DNA of 64,000 nucleotides from the NCBI GenBank assembly GCA_003577275.1, contig QEVO01000001.1, forward strand, positions 434,001 to 498,000, given 5' to 3'. Below the pieces are notes generated by a model, which saw only the letters and a list, made by a program, of their open reading frames with translations, had not been told where the DNA came from and made no database searches. The stretch is from Pseudomonadota bacterium (lineage in GTDB: Bacteria; Pseudomonadota; Alphaproteobacteria; Sphingomonadales; Govanellaceae). The position numbers were made by a program, and so were the translations under genes. Of the stretch, positions 55,943 through 64,000 are shown one piece after another; positions within the stretch are counted from its first letter, which is position 1; each line of letters opens with the position of its first letter.

Positions 55943-56684
55943 GGTTCAACGAATCGAAGTCTCTGACGGCACCATCATTGCCTATGAACGGACGCCGGGG
56001 AAGGGGCCGGGCGTGATTTTTCTTGGCGGCTTCATGTCGGACATGACCGGCGCCAAGGCGACGGCGCTGGAGGCGCATTGCCAAACCGCCGGTCGGGCGT
56101 TCGTCCGCTTCGATTATCTCGGGCATGGCCAATCGTCGGGCGCGGTGCGCGACGGCACCATCGGCCGCTGGCTGGCAGATTCGCTCCTGGCATTCGACCG
56201 CCTGACCGCAGGACCGCAGATCGTCATCGGCTCCAGCATGGGCAGTTGGCTGGCGCTGTTGTTGACGCTGGCCCGCCCGGACCGCGTCAAGGCGCTGATC
56301 GGCATCGGCTCGGCGCCCGACTTTACCCGCGAGCTGATGTGGCCGAATTTTTCCGAGGACGAAAAGCGGCAACTCCTCGCCAGCGGGTTCATCGAGCAGC
56401 CGTCCTATTACAGCCCCGATCCTTACGTCATCAGTTACCGGCTGATCGAAGAGGCGGATCGACATTTGCTGCTGGCGCGCGAGATCGCCATCGAGTGTCC
56501 GGTGCGGCTCTATCACGGCCTCCTTGATCATGATGTTCCCTGGCAGCTTGCCCAGCGTCTCATGGAACGCTTGAGATCAAAAGATGTGACGCTGACGCTG
56601 GTCAAGAACGGTGATCATCGGCTGTCATCGCCGGCCGACATTGCGCGCCTGATTGCCGAGGTGGAAGCCTTGGCTGCGTTATAA
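55935..56684 (+). CDS. Alpha/beta-hydrolase, ABHD10-like
   Basis: The 249-residue protein has the hydrolase fold with nucleophile Ser in IGSSMGSWLALLL, oxyanion region FLGGFMSDMTGAKA, and a late acid and His (HGLLDHDVPWQLAQRL, KNGDHRLSSPADI). It resembles mitochondrial ABHD10, a thioesterase/glucuronide esterase; the natural substrate here is not known. ATG 55935 is preceded by GAAGAAGGG. Its 5' end overlaps that of the divergent glycosyltransferase gene, and its 3' end overlaps the convergent epimerase-like gene by six bases. Confidence 0.82.
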   Translation: MGMVQRIEVSDGTIIAYERTPGKGPGVIFLGGFMSDMTGAKATALEAHCQTAGRAFVRFDYLGHGQSSGAVRDGTIGRWLADSLLAFDRLTAGPQIVIGSSMGSWLALLLTLARPDRVKALIGIGSAPDFTRELMWPNFSEDEKRQLLASGFIEQPSYYSPDPYVISYRLIEEADRHLLLAREIAIECPVRLYHGLLDHDVPWQLAQRLMERLRSKDVTLTLVKNGDHRLSSPADIARLIAEVEALAAL

Positions 56685-57518
56685 CAGGGCCTTCAGTCCT
56701 TCCCGGTAGGTCGGGTAAAGCAGCCGCACGCCAAGCTCGCTCTTGATACGATCGTTGCGCACCCGCTTGTTTTCGGCGTAAAAACTTTTCGCCATCTCGC
56801 TTAGCGACGGATCATCGGCGCTGACGGTCGGCGGCGGCGGCAGGCCAAGCAACGCCGCGGCGTAATCCATCACCGTCTCGGGCGGCGCCGCCTCGTCATC
56901 GCAGACATTGTAAAGGCGGCCAGGATGGGGACGCCGCATAGAGGCCATAAGAACTTGCACGATGTCATCGACATGGATGCGCGAGAATACCTGTCCGGGT
57001 TTGATCACGCGCCGCGCCTCGCCGCGCTTTAAGGACTCCAACTGATTGCGTCCCGGGCCATAGATGCCGGCCAGGCGGAAGACATGCACCGGCAGGCCGC
57101 GCCGGCGATAAAGATCAAGCCATTGCCGTTCAGCCAGCGCCCGGCGTTGGCCGCGCGGCGTCGTGGGAGCTGGCGGGGAGTCTTCATCCACCCAAGCGCC
57201 CCCTTTGTCGCCATAGACGCCGGTGGTGGACAAATAGCCAAGCCAATGCAAGCCCGGCAGCCGGCGCAAGGCATCGGCCATGATCCGCGCCGCCGGATCG
57301 CCCGCCTCATCCGGCGGTATGCTGAGCAGCACATGGCTGACATCATCGGGAAGCTTGATTTCCGCGCTGCCGTCAAAGGCATGGAGCCGAATGCCATCAA
57401 CGCTATCTGCTTCGGGCGCGCGGCGAGTGCCGGACACCCTCCAGCCCGCGGCCAGAAGATCGCGCGCCAGATGGCTTGCCGTATAGCCGAGCCCGAAACA
57501 AAAAAGGTGATGGGTCAT
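56679..57518 (-). CDS. NAD-dependent epimerase/dehydratase-like protein (YeeZ type)
   Basis: The 279-residue protein is an extended SDR-like protein with the dinucleotide-binding N-terminus LFCFGLGYTASHLARDLLAAGW. Further segments are STTGVYGDKGG, AWVDEDSPP, VFRLAGIYGPGRNQLESLK and SRIHVDDIVQVLMASM. YeeZ-type members lack a known reaction; the YxxxK catalytic motif is not evident. The start is ATG 57518 (MTHHLFCFGLGY). The TPR gene diverges from it. Confidence 0.8.
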   Translation of the reverse strand: MTHHLFCFGLGYTASHLARDLLAAGWRVSGTRRAPEADSVDGIRLHAFDGSAEIKLPDDVSHVLLSIPPDEAGDPAARIMADALRRLPGLHWLGYLSTTGVYGDKGGAWVDEDSPPAPTTPRGQRRALAERQWLDLYRRRGLPVHVFRLAGIYGPGRNQLESLKRGEARRVIKPGQVFSRIHVDDIVQVLMASMRRPHPGRLYNVCDDEAAPPETVMDYAAALLGLPPPPTVSADDPSLSEMAKSFYAENKRVRNDRIKSELGVRLLYPTYREGLKALL

Positions 57519-57588
57519 ACTTTCGCTCAGGTCTTGTGCATCTCTGTCATACGATGCTACGACCGGGAAAGCCAAAAGGTTTGCACCC

Positions 57589-58377
57589 ATGTTGATGATT
57601 TTAGCCGTTGTGGTTCAGCTTGCCGCCGCCGACAACCCGTTCGCGGGCGCGCCGCAGCCGGACGCCGCGCGCTATCAGGCTTGTCTCGCCCAGGCGGCCG
57701 TCAACCCGGTGGTGGCGCGCCGCGCCGCCGAGCTGTGGCTGGACAACGAGGGCGGCGCGCCGGCCAAGCACTGCTTAGGGGCCGCGCTGGCGGGCCTCGG
57801 GCAGATGGAAGAGGCCGCCGCCTGGGTAGAGGATGCGGCGCATGACGTCGCCGCCGGCAAAAGCGCCGCCGCGCTGGGCGCCTTACGCACGCCGGAACTC
57901 ATCGCCGAGTTGAAGGCCCAGGCTGCCGACTATTGGCTGGAGGCGCGCGACTATGAGATCGCCCTGGCGCGGCTTGAGGAAGCGATCGCGCTGGTCTCGG
58001 CGGCGTCGGAGAAAATGGTCGATTACCTGATTCTCTATGCCCGCGCCGCCGCTGGGTTGGGTCGATACGCGCTCGCCGTCGACTCGCTAACCCAGCTCAT
58101 CGACCGCCACCCCGACCATGCCGAGGCTCATGTGCTGCGCGCCACTGCGTCGCGCCACCTCGGACATTACGAGGAGGCGGAAGTTGATCTGACCCGTGCG
58201 CTGACGCTCTCGCCCGATGACAAGGATGCGTTGCTGGAACGCGGCATCGTGCGCCGCTTGGGCGGCGACACCGAAGGGGCCAAAGCCGATTGGCGGCGAA
58301 TCGTGACGCTTTATCCGGAGAGTGACGCGGCAGCCACGGCGCAGCGCAATCTGAAGCTTCTCGAAGGTGGGTATTGA
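57589..58377 (+). CDS. Exported TPR-repeat protein
   Basis: The 262-residue protein starts with a short hydrophobic signal-like segment (MLMILAVVVQLAAA). Tetratricopeptide repeats are visible in the C-terminal half, for example YALAVDSLTQLIDRHPDHAE, ATASRHLGHYEEAEVDLTRA and RGIVRRLGGDTEGAKADWRR. TPRs mediate protein-protein contacts. It is probably periplasmic; no specific function is assignable. A palindromic repeat follows the stop codon. Confidence 0.78.
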   Translation: MLMILAVVVQLAAADNPFAGAPQPDAARYQACLAQAAVNPVVARRAAELWLDNEGGAPAKHCLGAALAGLGQMEEAAAWVEDAAHDVAAGKSAAALGALRTPELIAELKAQAADYWLEARDYEIALARLEEAIALVSAASEKMVDYLILYARAAAGLGRYALAVDSLTQLIDRHPDHAEAHVLRATASRHLGHYEEAEVDLTRALTLSPDDKDALLERGIVRRLGGDTEGAKADWRRIVTLYPESDAAATAQRNLKLLEGGY

Positions 58378-58401
58378 GGAGTTATTGCAAAACTAATTCC
58401 A

Positions 58402-58493
58402 TGTCATTGCGAGGAGACCTTCAGGTCGACGACGCAATCCACAAAACAATATGCGGCAAAAAATGGATTGCTTCGCTGACGCTCGCAATGACG
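58402..58493. repeat. TCATTGCGAG-type palindromic repeat
   Basis: Outer arms TGTCATTGCGAG (58402-58413) and CTCGCAATGACG (58482-58493) are inverted copies, as are inner arms GCAATCCA (58434-58441) and TGGATTGC (58464-58471). The 92-base element lies between the TPR gene and the convergent queG gene and extends almost to the queG stop codon. It is a different sequence family from the GTCAT-CCCCG and TTCGACA elements. Confidence 0.8.
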
Positions 58494-58498
58494 TTCCC

Positions 58499-59620
58499 TC
58501 ACCTTACCCATTCGGCGCGCACGTCGGCATCGGGTTCGCCATCAAGGTGCGCGCGGCGTAACTCAGCGAAAGCGGCGGCGGAAAGCAGGCGCGACAACGC
58601 CCACACCGCCATGGCGCGCACCAGCGGCGAGGCATCAGCGAGCAACATTTTGGCGGTTTCAGCCAATGTCGCATCGCCCGAATTGCCGATAGCGATCAGC
58701 ACATTGCGGACGAAGCGATCACGGCCCAGGCGCTTGACGGGCGAGCCGGAAAACAGTGCGCGGAAGGCGGCATCATCAAGCTGCGCCAGCTCGACAAGTT
58801 TGGGCGCGGTCAGATCGGGGCGCGGCTGCAGCGCGGCTTCGCGGGCGATTTGAGCGAACTTGTTCCACGGGCAAACCGCCAGACAATCATCGCAGCCGTA
58901 AATGCGATTGCCCATCAACGCGCGAAGCTCGCGGGCGATGTGTCCCTTATGCTCGATGGTCAGATACGAAATGCAGCGCCGGGCATCGAGCACGTAGGGC
59001 GCGGGAAAAGCCTTGGTGGGGCAGATATCCAGACAGCGCCGGCAGTCGCCGCAGCGGTCGGCATGGGGCGCGTCGGGGATCAGGTCGAGCGTGGTGAAGA
59101 TCGCGCCCAGGAACGTCCACGAGCCGAGATCGCGCGTCACCAGATTGGTATGCTTACCCTGCCAGCCGAGACCGGCGGCGGCGGCCAGCGGCTTTTCCAT
59201 CACCGGCGCGGTGTCGACGAAGACCTTGACTTGCGCGCCGTAGGTTCCGGCGATGAAACGCGCCACTGCTTTGAGGCGCTTTTTGACGAGATCGTGATAA
59301 TCGCGGTTTTGCGCATAAACCGAAATCACGCCGCGATCAACGCGGCTCAAGCGCGCCAGCGCGTCTTCCTCGGGGCCATAGTTCATCGCCATCATGACGA
59401 CGCTTTTCGCCTCCGGCCACAGGGCTCGCGGGTCGCGCCGCCAACCCGCCTTCTCAACGAGCCACGCCATATCGCCATGATAGCCGCGCCGCAATGCTTC
59501 CATCAGATGATCGCCCGAACCTGAAACGGCGGCAGGATCGGCGACGCCGACGAGATCGAAGCCGGCGCGGCGCGCCTCGGTAAAGATGCGGGCTTTGGCC
59601 TCAGAAATCGAGGTCGGCAT
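58499..59620 (-). CDS. queG: Epoxyqueuosine reductase
   Basis: QueG performs the last step of queuosine synthesis, reducing epoxyqueuosine in tRNA with cobalamin and two [4Fe-4S] clusters. The 373-residue protein has the N-terminal cobalamin-binding domain ([35 protein letters not shown]). Cluster ligands are in [16 protein letters not shown] and [16 protein letters not shown]-like C-terminus follows ([15 protein letters not shown]). Its 5' end overlaps the end of fzlA by 20 bases, suggesting a shared transcript. Confidence 0.95.
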   Translation of the reverse strand: MPTSISEAKARIFTEARRAGFDLVGVADPAAVSGSGDHLMEALRRGYHGDMAWLVEKAGWRRDPRALWPEAKSVVMMAMNYGPEEDALARLSRVDRGVISVYAQNRDYHDLVKKRLKAVARFIAGTYGAQVKVFVDTAPVMEKPLAAAAGLGWQGKHTNLVTRDLGSWTFLGAIFTTLDLIPDAPHADRCGDCRRCLDICPTKAFPAPYVLDARRCISYLTIEHKGHIARELRALMGNRIYGCDDCLAVCPWNKFAQIAREAALQPRPDLTAPKLVELAQLDDAAFRALFSGSPVKRLGRDRFVRNVLIAIGNSGDATLAETAKMLLADASPLVRAMAVWALSRLLSAAAFAELRRAHLDGEPDADVRAEWVR

Positions 59621-60269
59621 AATGGGCGGGTGGCCGCAAGCCGGCGACGAAATCCTTCAGGATCGGCCGCATGCTGGGGCGCGATTTGATGCGCACGTAC
59701 CACGCCTTGGCGCGTTCATTGGCGTCCCACGGAACCGCGCCCAGATAATCCGCGGCAGAGAGGTGAGCGGCGGCGGCGATGTCGGCCAGCGTCATGCGGT
59801 CGCCGGCCAACCAGTCGCGCCGATCGGCGAGGTAGGCGATGTAATCAAGATGAATGCGGATGTTGTGGGCGGCGACGCGCAGGGCGTCCGAATCGGGCTC
59901 GCCCAGGCGCAGGAAACGCTTCATCACCTTTTCGGTGACGACATAATTGGTCACCTCGCGATAAAACTTGGCGTCGAACCACCATAGCAGCCGCCGCACC
60001 TCGGCGCGCATGTGCGGCGTCTCGCCCATCAGATTGCGTTCAGGATAGGCTTCTTCCAGGTATTCGGTGATGGCGTGATTGTCGACCACTACCAGGCCGC
60101 TGGCCTCGATCAGCACCGGCACCGTACCCGAGGGATTGAGCGCCAGGAACTCGCGCCGCCGCTCCCAGGTTTTTTCAACCTTCAGCTCGACCTCGAGCCC
60201 TTTTTCCGCCAGCACGATCCGCGCCTTGCGGGAATAGGAGCAAAACCAACTGTGATAGAGTGTTCGCAT
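59601..60269 (-). CDS. fzlA: FtsZ-binding GST-like protein FzlA
   Basis: The 222-residue protein has a glutathione S-transferase fold ([38 protein letters not shown]) and the features of FzlA, an alphaproteobacterial division protein that binds Fts[53 protein letters not shown] and the conserved C-terminus [10 protein letters not shown]. In Caulobacter FzlA bundles and curves FtsZ filaments and is needed for constriction. It precedes and overlaps queG. Confidence 0.87.
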   Translation of the reverse strand: MRTLYHSWFCSYSRKARIVLAEKGLEVELKVEKTWERRREFLALNPSGTVPVLIEASGLVVVDNHAITEYLEEAYPERNLMGETPHMRAEVRRLLWWFDAKFYREVTNYVVTEKVMKRFLRLGEPDSDALRVAAHNIRIHLDYIAYLADRRDWLAGDRMTLADIAAAAHLSAADYLGAVPWDANERAKAWYVRIKSRPSMRPILKDFVAGLRPPAHYADLDF

Positions 60270-60307
60270 GGGGGCAATTTAGCTTAACTGTTATAGTAAA
60301 AATAGGC

Positions 60308-60676
60308 TCATCGTGCATGGCCGCGCAGCCACTCCTCAAGGATGTTGAATGTGAACCGCTGGCTTTCATAAAGCGGGTTTAGGAAGGCATAGAGGGCGTC
60401 GGCGTCCGCCGTGATGGTCAGGCCGTTGGTTTTTAGAAAGGTGTACGTTGCGGCAAACGCCACGCGCTTATTGCCGTCAATGAAGGGATGATTTTGCGAC
60501 AGGCTTTCCCATAGCGCGGCGGCTTGCGCGATCAGGTCGGGATAGTAGCCAGTTTGCGGGCGAAACAGTGCCGCTTCAAGAAGGCCGGCGTCGCGTAAGC
60601 CCGGCTCGCCGCCATAGCGGGCGATCAGGTCGGCGTGAATGGTGATTACTTCCGTTGCCGTCAGGTAGTCGGTCAC
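60308..60676 (-). CDS. doc: Doc-type (Fic family) toxin
   Basis: The 122-residue protein carries the Fic motif HPFIDGNKRVAFAA (catalytic His about residue 63), as in the death-on-curing toxins that phosphorylate EF-Tu. The N-terminus (YLTATEVITIHADLIARYGG) and ALFRPQTGYYPD are also typical. Its start overlaps the end of the antitoxin gene (ATGA), a typical toxin-antitoxin junction. The EF-Tu kinase activity is inferred from the family. Confidence 0.9.
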   Translation of the reverse strand: MTDYLTATEVITIHADLIARYGGEPGLRDAGLLEAALFRPQTGYYPDLIAQAAALWESLSQNHPFIDGNKRVAFAATYTFLKTNGLTITADADALYAFLNPLYESQRFTFNILEEWLRGHAR

Positions 60677-60900
60677 TTGGCCAGTCGTTCATAGAGCGTG
60701 GCATAATGGTCATGGCTCGCTTGGTAGTGAGCCATGATGTGGCGGCGCGGGGTGGCGCGCCGGCGCTCCTCAAGGTAGATGCGTAGGGCATCTTCAATCA
60801 CCGCCTGAAGCTGCCGGCCATCCTCTTCGGCGGTGCGGCGGATTTCTGCCAACAGTGTCGCTTCTACCTGAGTGGCGAATTTTTGACGAGAGATGTTCAT
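60673..60900 (-). CDS. Ribbon-helix-helix-like antitoxin of the Doc toxin
   Basis: The 75-residue protein has an N-terminal segment (RQKFATQVEATLLAEIRRTA, EEDGRQLQAVIEDALRIYLE) that fits a ribbon-helix-helix DNA-binding domain. Its C-terminal part (MAHYQASHDHYATLYERLAK) is a likely toxin-binding region. This differs from the classical Phd antitoxin. It lies immediately upstream of doc and downstream of a promoter with an embedded palindrome, consistent with autoregulation. GAGG precedes ATG 60900. Confidence 0.78.
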   Translation of the reverse strand: MNISRQKFATQVEATLLAEIRRTAEEDGRQLQAVIEDALRIYLEERRRATPRRHIMAHYQASHDHYATLYERLAK

Positions 60901-60924
60901 GGGCTTACCTCAATTAATTACTTT

Positions 60925-60954
60925 ATTTTATCATGATTAATCATGAAATATCAA
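60925..60954 (-). promoter_or_regulatory. Toxin-antitoxin promoter with embedded palindromic operator
   Basis: On the minus strand TTGATA (60954-60949), an 18-base spacer and TAAAAT (60930-60925) form the promoter. The spacer holds the perfect 16-base palindrome TCATGATTAATCATGA (60931-60946), so a protein bound there would block RNA polymerase. It is the likely operator of the ribbon-helix-helix-like antitoxin. Confidence 0.75.
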
Positions 60955-60963
60955 GAAATATAC

Positions 60964-60996
60964 TAAAAAAGGAGGCCGCGATAATCTCGCGGCCCC
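60964..60996 (-). terminator. gltB terminator
   Basis: A perfect 8-bp stem GGCCGCGA (60974-60981) with TCGCGGCC (60987-60994), loop of five, is followed on the minus strand by CC and a run of six T (60970-60965). It lies 30 bases beyond the gltB stop codon. Confidence 0.85.
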
Positions 60997-61025
60997 TTAC
61001 ATGGAAGATAAAAATGCTTTATCGA

Positions 61026-64000
61026 TCAAGCCGTTGCGGCCAAGTAGCCGGTTTCCTCCAGGGGCGCGGCGAGGCGGTCGACGATCTCCTTCGGGCAGAC
61101 CTGCCAGAAGAGTCCGCGGGTGGCGTCCCAGTTGGCCAGAATGGTGGCGGCATGGGCCGATTGGGTCTCCGCTGCGTGCTCGCCAACCAGGCGCTTGACC
61201 ACTCCTTCCCAGTGCGCCGAGGCGATGCGCCGCACCACCACCGAATCGGGGTTCAGATGGCTCATGAAGGTCTCGTTCTCGTCATAGACGAAGGCCATGC
61301 CGCCGGTCATGCCGGCGGCGAAATTGTCGCCCACTTCGCCCAGAATCACCGCGACGCCGCCGGTCATGTACTCGCAGCCGTTGGCGCCGCAGCCCTCGAT
61401 CACCACCTCGGCGCCTGAGTTGCGCACCGCGAAGCGCTCGCCGGCCTGGCCGGCGGCGAACAGCTTGCCGGCGGTGGCGCCATAAAGCACGGTGTTGCCG
61501 ATGATGGTGTTGTAGTTGCTGACCAACGGGCTTGAGGTCATGGGACGGACCACGATGGTGCCGCCCGACAGTCCCTTGCCGACGTAATCATTGGCGTCGC
61601 CGAACACTTCGAGCTTTAGGCCCTGTACCGCGAACGCCCCCAGTGACTGCCCGGCCGAGCCGCGCAGGCGCACGGTGATATGGCCGGGCTTCAAGCCGGT
61701 CATGCCGAAGCGGCGCACGATGTGCGAAGAAAACCGCGTGCCGATGGCGCGCAGGGTGTTGCGCACGGTATAGGTGAGCTGCATCTTCTCGCCCTGCTCG
61801 AACACCGCCTTGGCGTCTTCGACCATCTTGGCGTCGAGAGTGTCAGGCACCGGATTGCGCCAGGTGGCGCGGGTCTTGCGGTCGCCGGGGGCGACGTCGA
61901 CGCGGGCCAAGAGCGGGTTTAAGTCCAGATCGTCCAAGTGCGCCGCGCCGCGGTTGACTTGCGCCAACAGGTCGCTGCGGCCGATGATGTCGTCGATGGA
62001 GCGATAGCCGAGCTTGGCGATGATCTCGCGCACTTCCTCGGCGACGAAGCTGAAGAGGTTGACGACTTTCTCCGGCGTGCCGGTGAATTTCTTGCGCAGC
62101 TCCGGGTCTTGCGTGCACACGCCCACCGGACAGGTGTTGGAGTGGCACTGGCGCACCATGATGCAGCCCATGGCGACGAGCGACGCCGTGCCGACGCCGT
62201 ATTCCTCGGCGCCCAAGAGCGCCGCCACCACCACGTCGCGCCCGGTTTTGATGCCGCCGTCGACGCGCAACGTCACGCGATCGCGCAATTTGTTCAAGGT
62301 CAGCACCTGATGCACTTCCGACAGGCCCATTTCCCACGGCGTGCCGGCGTACTTGATGCTGGTCTGCGGGCTCGCCCCGGTGCCGCCGCAGTTGCCGGAG
62401 ATCAGGATCACGTCGGCCTTGGCCTTGGCGACGCCGGCGGCGATGGTGCCGATGCCGGCCGCCGAAACGAGCTTGACGCACACCCGCGCTATGGGATTGA
62501 TCTGCTTTAGGTCATAGATGAGCTGCGCCAGATCCTCGATAGAATAAATATCGTGGTGCGGCGGCGGCGAGATCAGCATCACGCCGGGCGTCGAATGGCG
62601 CAGCCGTGCGATCTCGACTGTTACCTTGAAGCCCGGCAGCTGGCCGCCTTCGCCGGGCTTGGCGCCTTGCGCGATCTTGATCTCGATCTCGCTGCAATTG
62701 TTCAAATATTCGGCAGTAACGCCGAACCGCCCCGAGGCGATCTGCTTGATGGGTGAATTGGCATTGTCGCCGTTCTCCCGCGGCCGATAACGCTCCGCGC
62801 CTTCGCCGCCTTCGCCCGAGGACGATTTGGCGCCGATGCGGTTCATGGCGATAGTCAAGGTTTCGTGCGCCTCCGCCGACAGCGCGCCTAACGACATACC
62901 GGGGGTGATGAAACGCTTTCTGATCTCGGTGATGGATTCCACTTCCTCCAGCGCGCCCGGCTTTGCCGGATACTTGAAATCAAGAAGGTCGCGCAAATTG
63001 ACCGGCGGCATGTCGTAAAGCGCGTGCGCGTATTTCAAATACAGGGAATAGGAATCGGTGGCCACCGCCTGCTGCATCATGTGGATCAGGGGGCCGTCGA
63101 AAGCATGCACCTCGCCGCCCTTGCGGTAGCGGTAGATGCCGCCGATGGGCAAGCTGATCACATCATCGCGATAAGCCTTGGCGTGCTGTTCGAGAATTTT
63201 CTTCTGCACGCCGGCGGAGCCGATGCCAGAAATTTTCGACGGCATGCCGGGGAAGAATTCCAGCACCAGCGAGCGGCTCAATCCCACCGCTTCGAAATTA
63301 TAGCCGCCGCGATAGGAGCTGATGACCGAGATGCCCATCTTGGACATGATCTTCAAAATGCCTTGGTCGATGGCGGTGCGGAAATTGCGCAGACACTCGT
63401 CGAATGATTGGTCGCCGAACAGCCCGCGACGGTGGCGATCGGCGATGGATTCTTGCGCCAGATAGGCATTGACCGTGGTGGCGCCGACGCCGATCAGCAC
63501 CGCGAAGTAATGGGTGTCCAGACACTCCGAGGAGCGCACGTTGATCGAGGTATAGGTACGCAAGCCCTGCCGCATCAGGTGCGAGTGAACGCCGCCGGCG
63601 GCCAGAATCATCGGGATCGGCGCGCGATCCTCGCTGATGTATTCGTCGGTTAAAAAGAGCTGACCCTTGCCGGCGCGCACCGCATCCTCCGCCTCCGAGC
63701 GGATGCGTTTGATGGCGTCCTTCAAGGCGTCGTCGCCGCCGTCCGTCGGGAAGGTGCAGTCGATCACCTGGGCGCTGTCGCCCCAGTGCTTTAACAGCAG
63801 ATCGTATTCGCCGTTGGTGAGCACCGGCGAGGACAGCACCAGCACATTGGTCTGATTGGCGTTCTGCTCCAGCACGTTGTTGAAGTTGCCGAACCGCGTT
63901 TTTAAGCTCATCACGCGGTATTCGCGTAAACTATCGATGGGCGGGTTGGTGACTTGGCTGAAGTTCTGCCTGAAATAGTGGCTGAGCGGCCGATACTGGC
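61026..64000 (-). CDS. gltB: Glutamate synthase large subunit, N-terminal part beyond the window
   Basis: GltB (GOGAT) makes glutamate from glutamine and 2-oxoglutarate. About 990 C-terminal residues are visible, and the frame is open to the window end, so the glutaminase domain is not shown. Visible parts are the central domain (FSQVTNPPIDSLREYRVMSL), the FMN-binding barrel (GGQLPGFKVTVEIARLR, SPPPHHDIYSIEDLAQLIYD), the [3Fe-4S] cluster ligands in CIMVRQCHSNTCPVGVC, and the C-terminal GxGxG domain (FVYDENETFMSHLN). A terminator follows the stop codon. Confidence 0.96.
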   Translation of the reverse strand, partial: QYRPLSHYFRQNFSQVTNPPIDSLREYRVMSLKTRFGNFNNVLEQNANQTNVLVLSSPVLTNGEYDLLLKHWGDSAQVIDCTFPTDGGDDALKDAIKRIRSEAEDAVRAGKGQLFLTDEYISEDRAPIPMILAAGGVHSHLMRQGLRTYTSINVRSSECLDTHYFAVLIGVGATTVNAYLAQESIADRHRRGLFGDQSFDECLRNFRTAIDQGILKIMSKMGISVISSYRGGYNFEAVGLSRSLVLEFFPGMPSKISGIGSAGVQKKILEQHAKAYRDDVISLPIGGIYRYRKGGEVHAFDGPLIHMMQQAVATDSYSLYLKYAHALYDMPPVNLRDLLDFKYPAKPGALEEVESITEIRKRFITPGMSLGALSAEAHETLTIAMNRIGAKSSSGEGGEGAERYRPRENGDNANSPIKQIASGRFGVTAEYLNNCSEIEIKIAQGAKPGEGGQLPGFKVTVEIARLRHSTPGVMLISPPPHHDIYSIEDLAQLIYDLKQINPIARVCVKLVSAAGIGTIAAGVAKAKADVILISGNCGGTGASPQTSIKYAGTPWEMGLSEVHQVLTLNKLRDRVTLRVDGGIKTGRDVVVAALLGAEEYGVGTASLVAMGCIMVRQCHSNTCPVGVCTQDPELRKKFTGTPEKVVNLFSFVAEEVREIIAKLGYRSIDDIIGRSDLLAQVNRGAAHLDDLDLNPLLARVDVAPGDRKTRATWRNPVPDTLDAKMVEDAKAVFEQGEKMQLTYTVRNTLRAIGTRFSSHIVRRFGMTGLKPGHITVRLRGSAGQSLGAFAVQGLKLEVFGDANDYVGKGLSGGTIVVRPMTSSPLVSNYNTIIGNTVLYGATAGKLFAAGQAGERFAVRNSGAEVVIEGCGANGCEYMTGGVAVILGEVGDNFAAGMTGGMAFVYDENETFMSHLNPDSVVVRRIASAHWEGVVKRLVGEHAAETQSAHAATILANWDATRGLFWQVCPKEIVDRLAAPLEETGYLAATA

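Overview
This 64 kb window is GC-rich, densely coding chromosomal DNA. It most likely comes from an alphaproteobacterium with a Rhodospirillales-like gene content. The evidence is the gene order (infB-rbfA-truB-rpsO-pnp; ubiE-ubiB-coaBC-dut beside mutM; rpsT near dnaA, then dnaN-recF-gyrB; queG overlapping an FzlA-type gene) together with an Irr-type Fur regulator and DUF3126. No rRNA, tRNA, CRISPR array, integrase or insertion sequence was recognised. Both ends cut genes: infB on the left and gltB on the right.

Layout. 1-5.7 kb: translation and RNA-decay operon (infB, rbfA, truB, rpsO, pnp) with a long pnp leader hairpin. 5.8-9.6 kb: nitronate monooxygenase-like protein, Irr, an exported SH3 protein and a D-2-hydroxyacid dehydrogenase. 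9.5-15.9 kb: a minus-strand run ubiE, ubiB, coaBC, dut, Rrf2 regulator, cysK, moeB-like (ubiquinone, CoA, dUTP and cysteine/sulfur metabolism), with mutM divergent. 16.9-27.2 kb: enoyl-CoA hydratase, rpsT, rhodanese, dnaA, dnaN, recF, gyrB and a class A penicillin-binding protein. 27.2-29.6 kb: YgjP-like peptidase, YcgN, SCO1 and an exported ankyrin protein. 29.6-31.0 kb: a low-GC islet with a dinD homologue and a divergent coiled-coil/HARE-HTH-like gene. 31.0-36.1 kb: an apparently degenerate EAL-like protein, a LapG-like protease, a degenerate HD-GYP membrane protein and a LOG-family protein. 36.1-46.5 kb: a candidate FNR-dependent small RNA, a cell-wall hydrolase, an exported methyltransferase, assorted enzymes, a ferredoxin reductase/ferredoxin pair, a nitrilase-family amidase and a phosphotransferase-kinase fusion. 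46.5-54.7 kb: thrS, infC, rpmI, rplT, pheS, pheT on the minus strand, interrupted by an opposite-strand TraB-family gene flanked by palindromic repeats. 54.7-64 kb: glycosyltransferase, hydrolase, epimerase-like, TPR protein, queG, fzlA, a Doc toxin with a ribbon-helix-helix-like antitoxin, and gltB.

Most genes are housekeeping. The parts most worth follow-up are: (1) the 36.3-36.5 kb intergenic RNA candidate, with an FNR-like box centred at -41.5, a long-range stem, a GNRA-capped hairpin and a strong terminator; (2) the dinD/HARE-HTH islet with iterated repeats over its promoter; (3) the cluster of catalytically degenerate cyclic-di-GMP-type proteins around a LapG-like protease; (4) the Doc/RHH toxin-antitoxin pair with a perfect palindrome between its -35 and -10 boxes; (5) infC with an apparent AUA start codon. 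All calls rest on reading the sequence; no database search was run.
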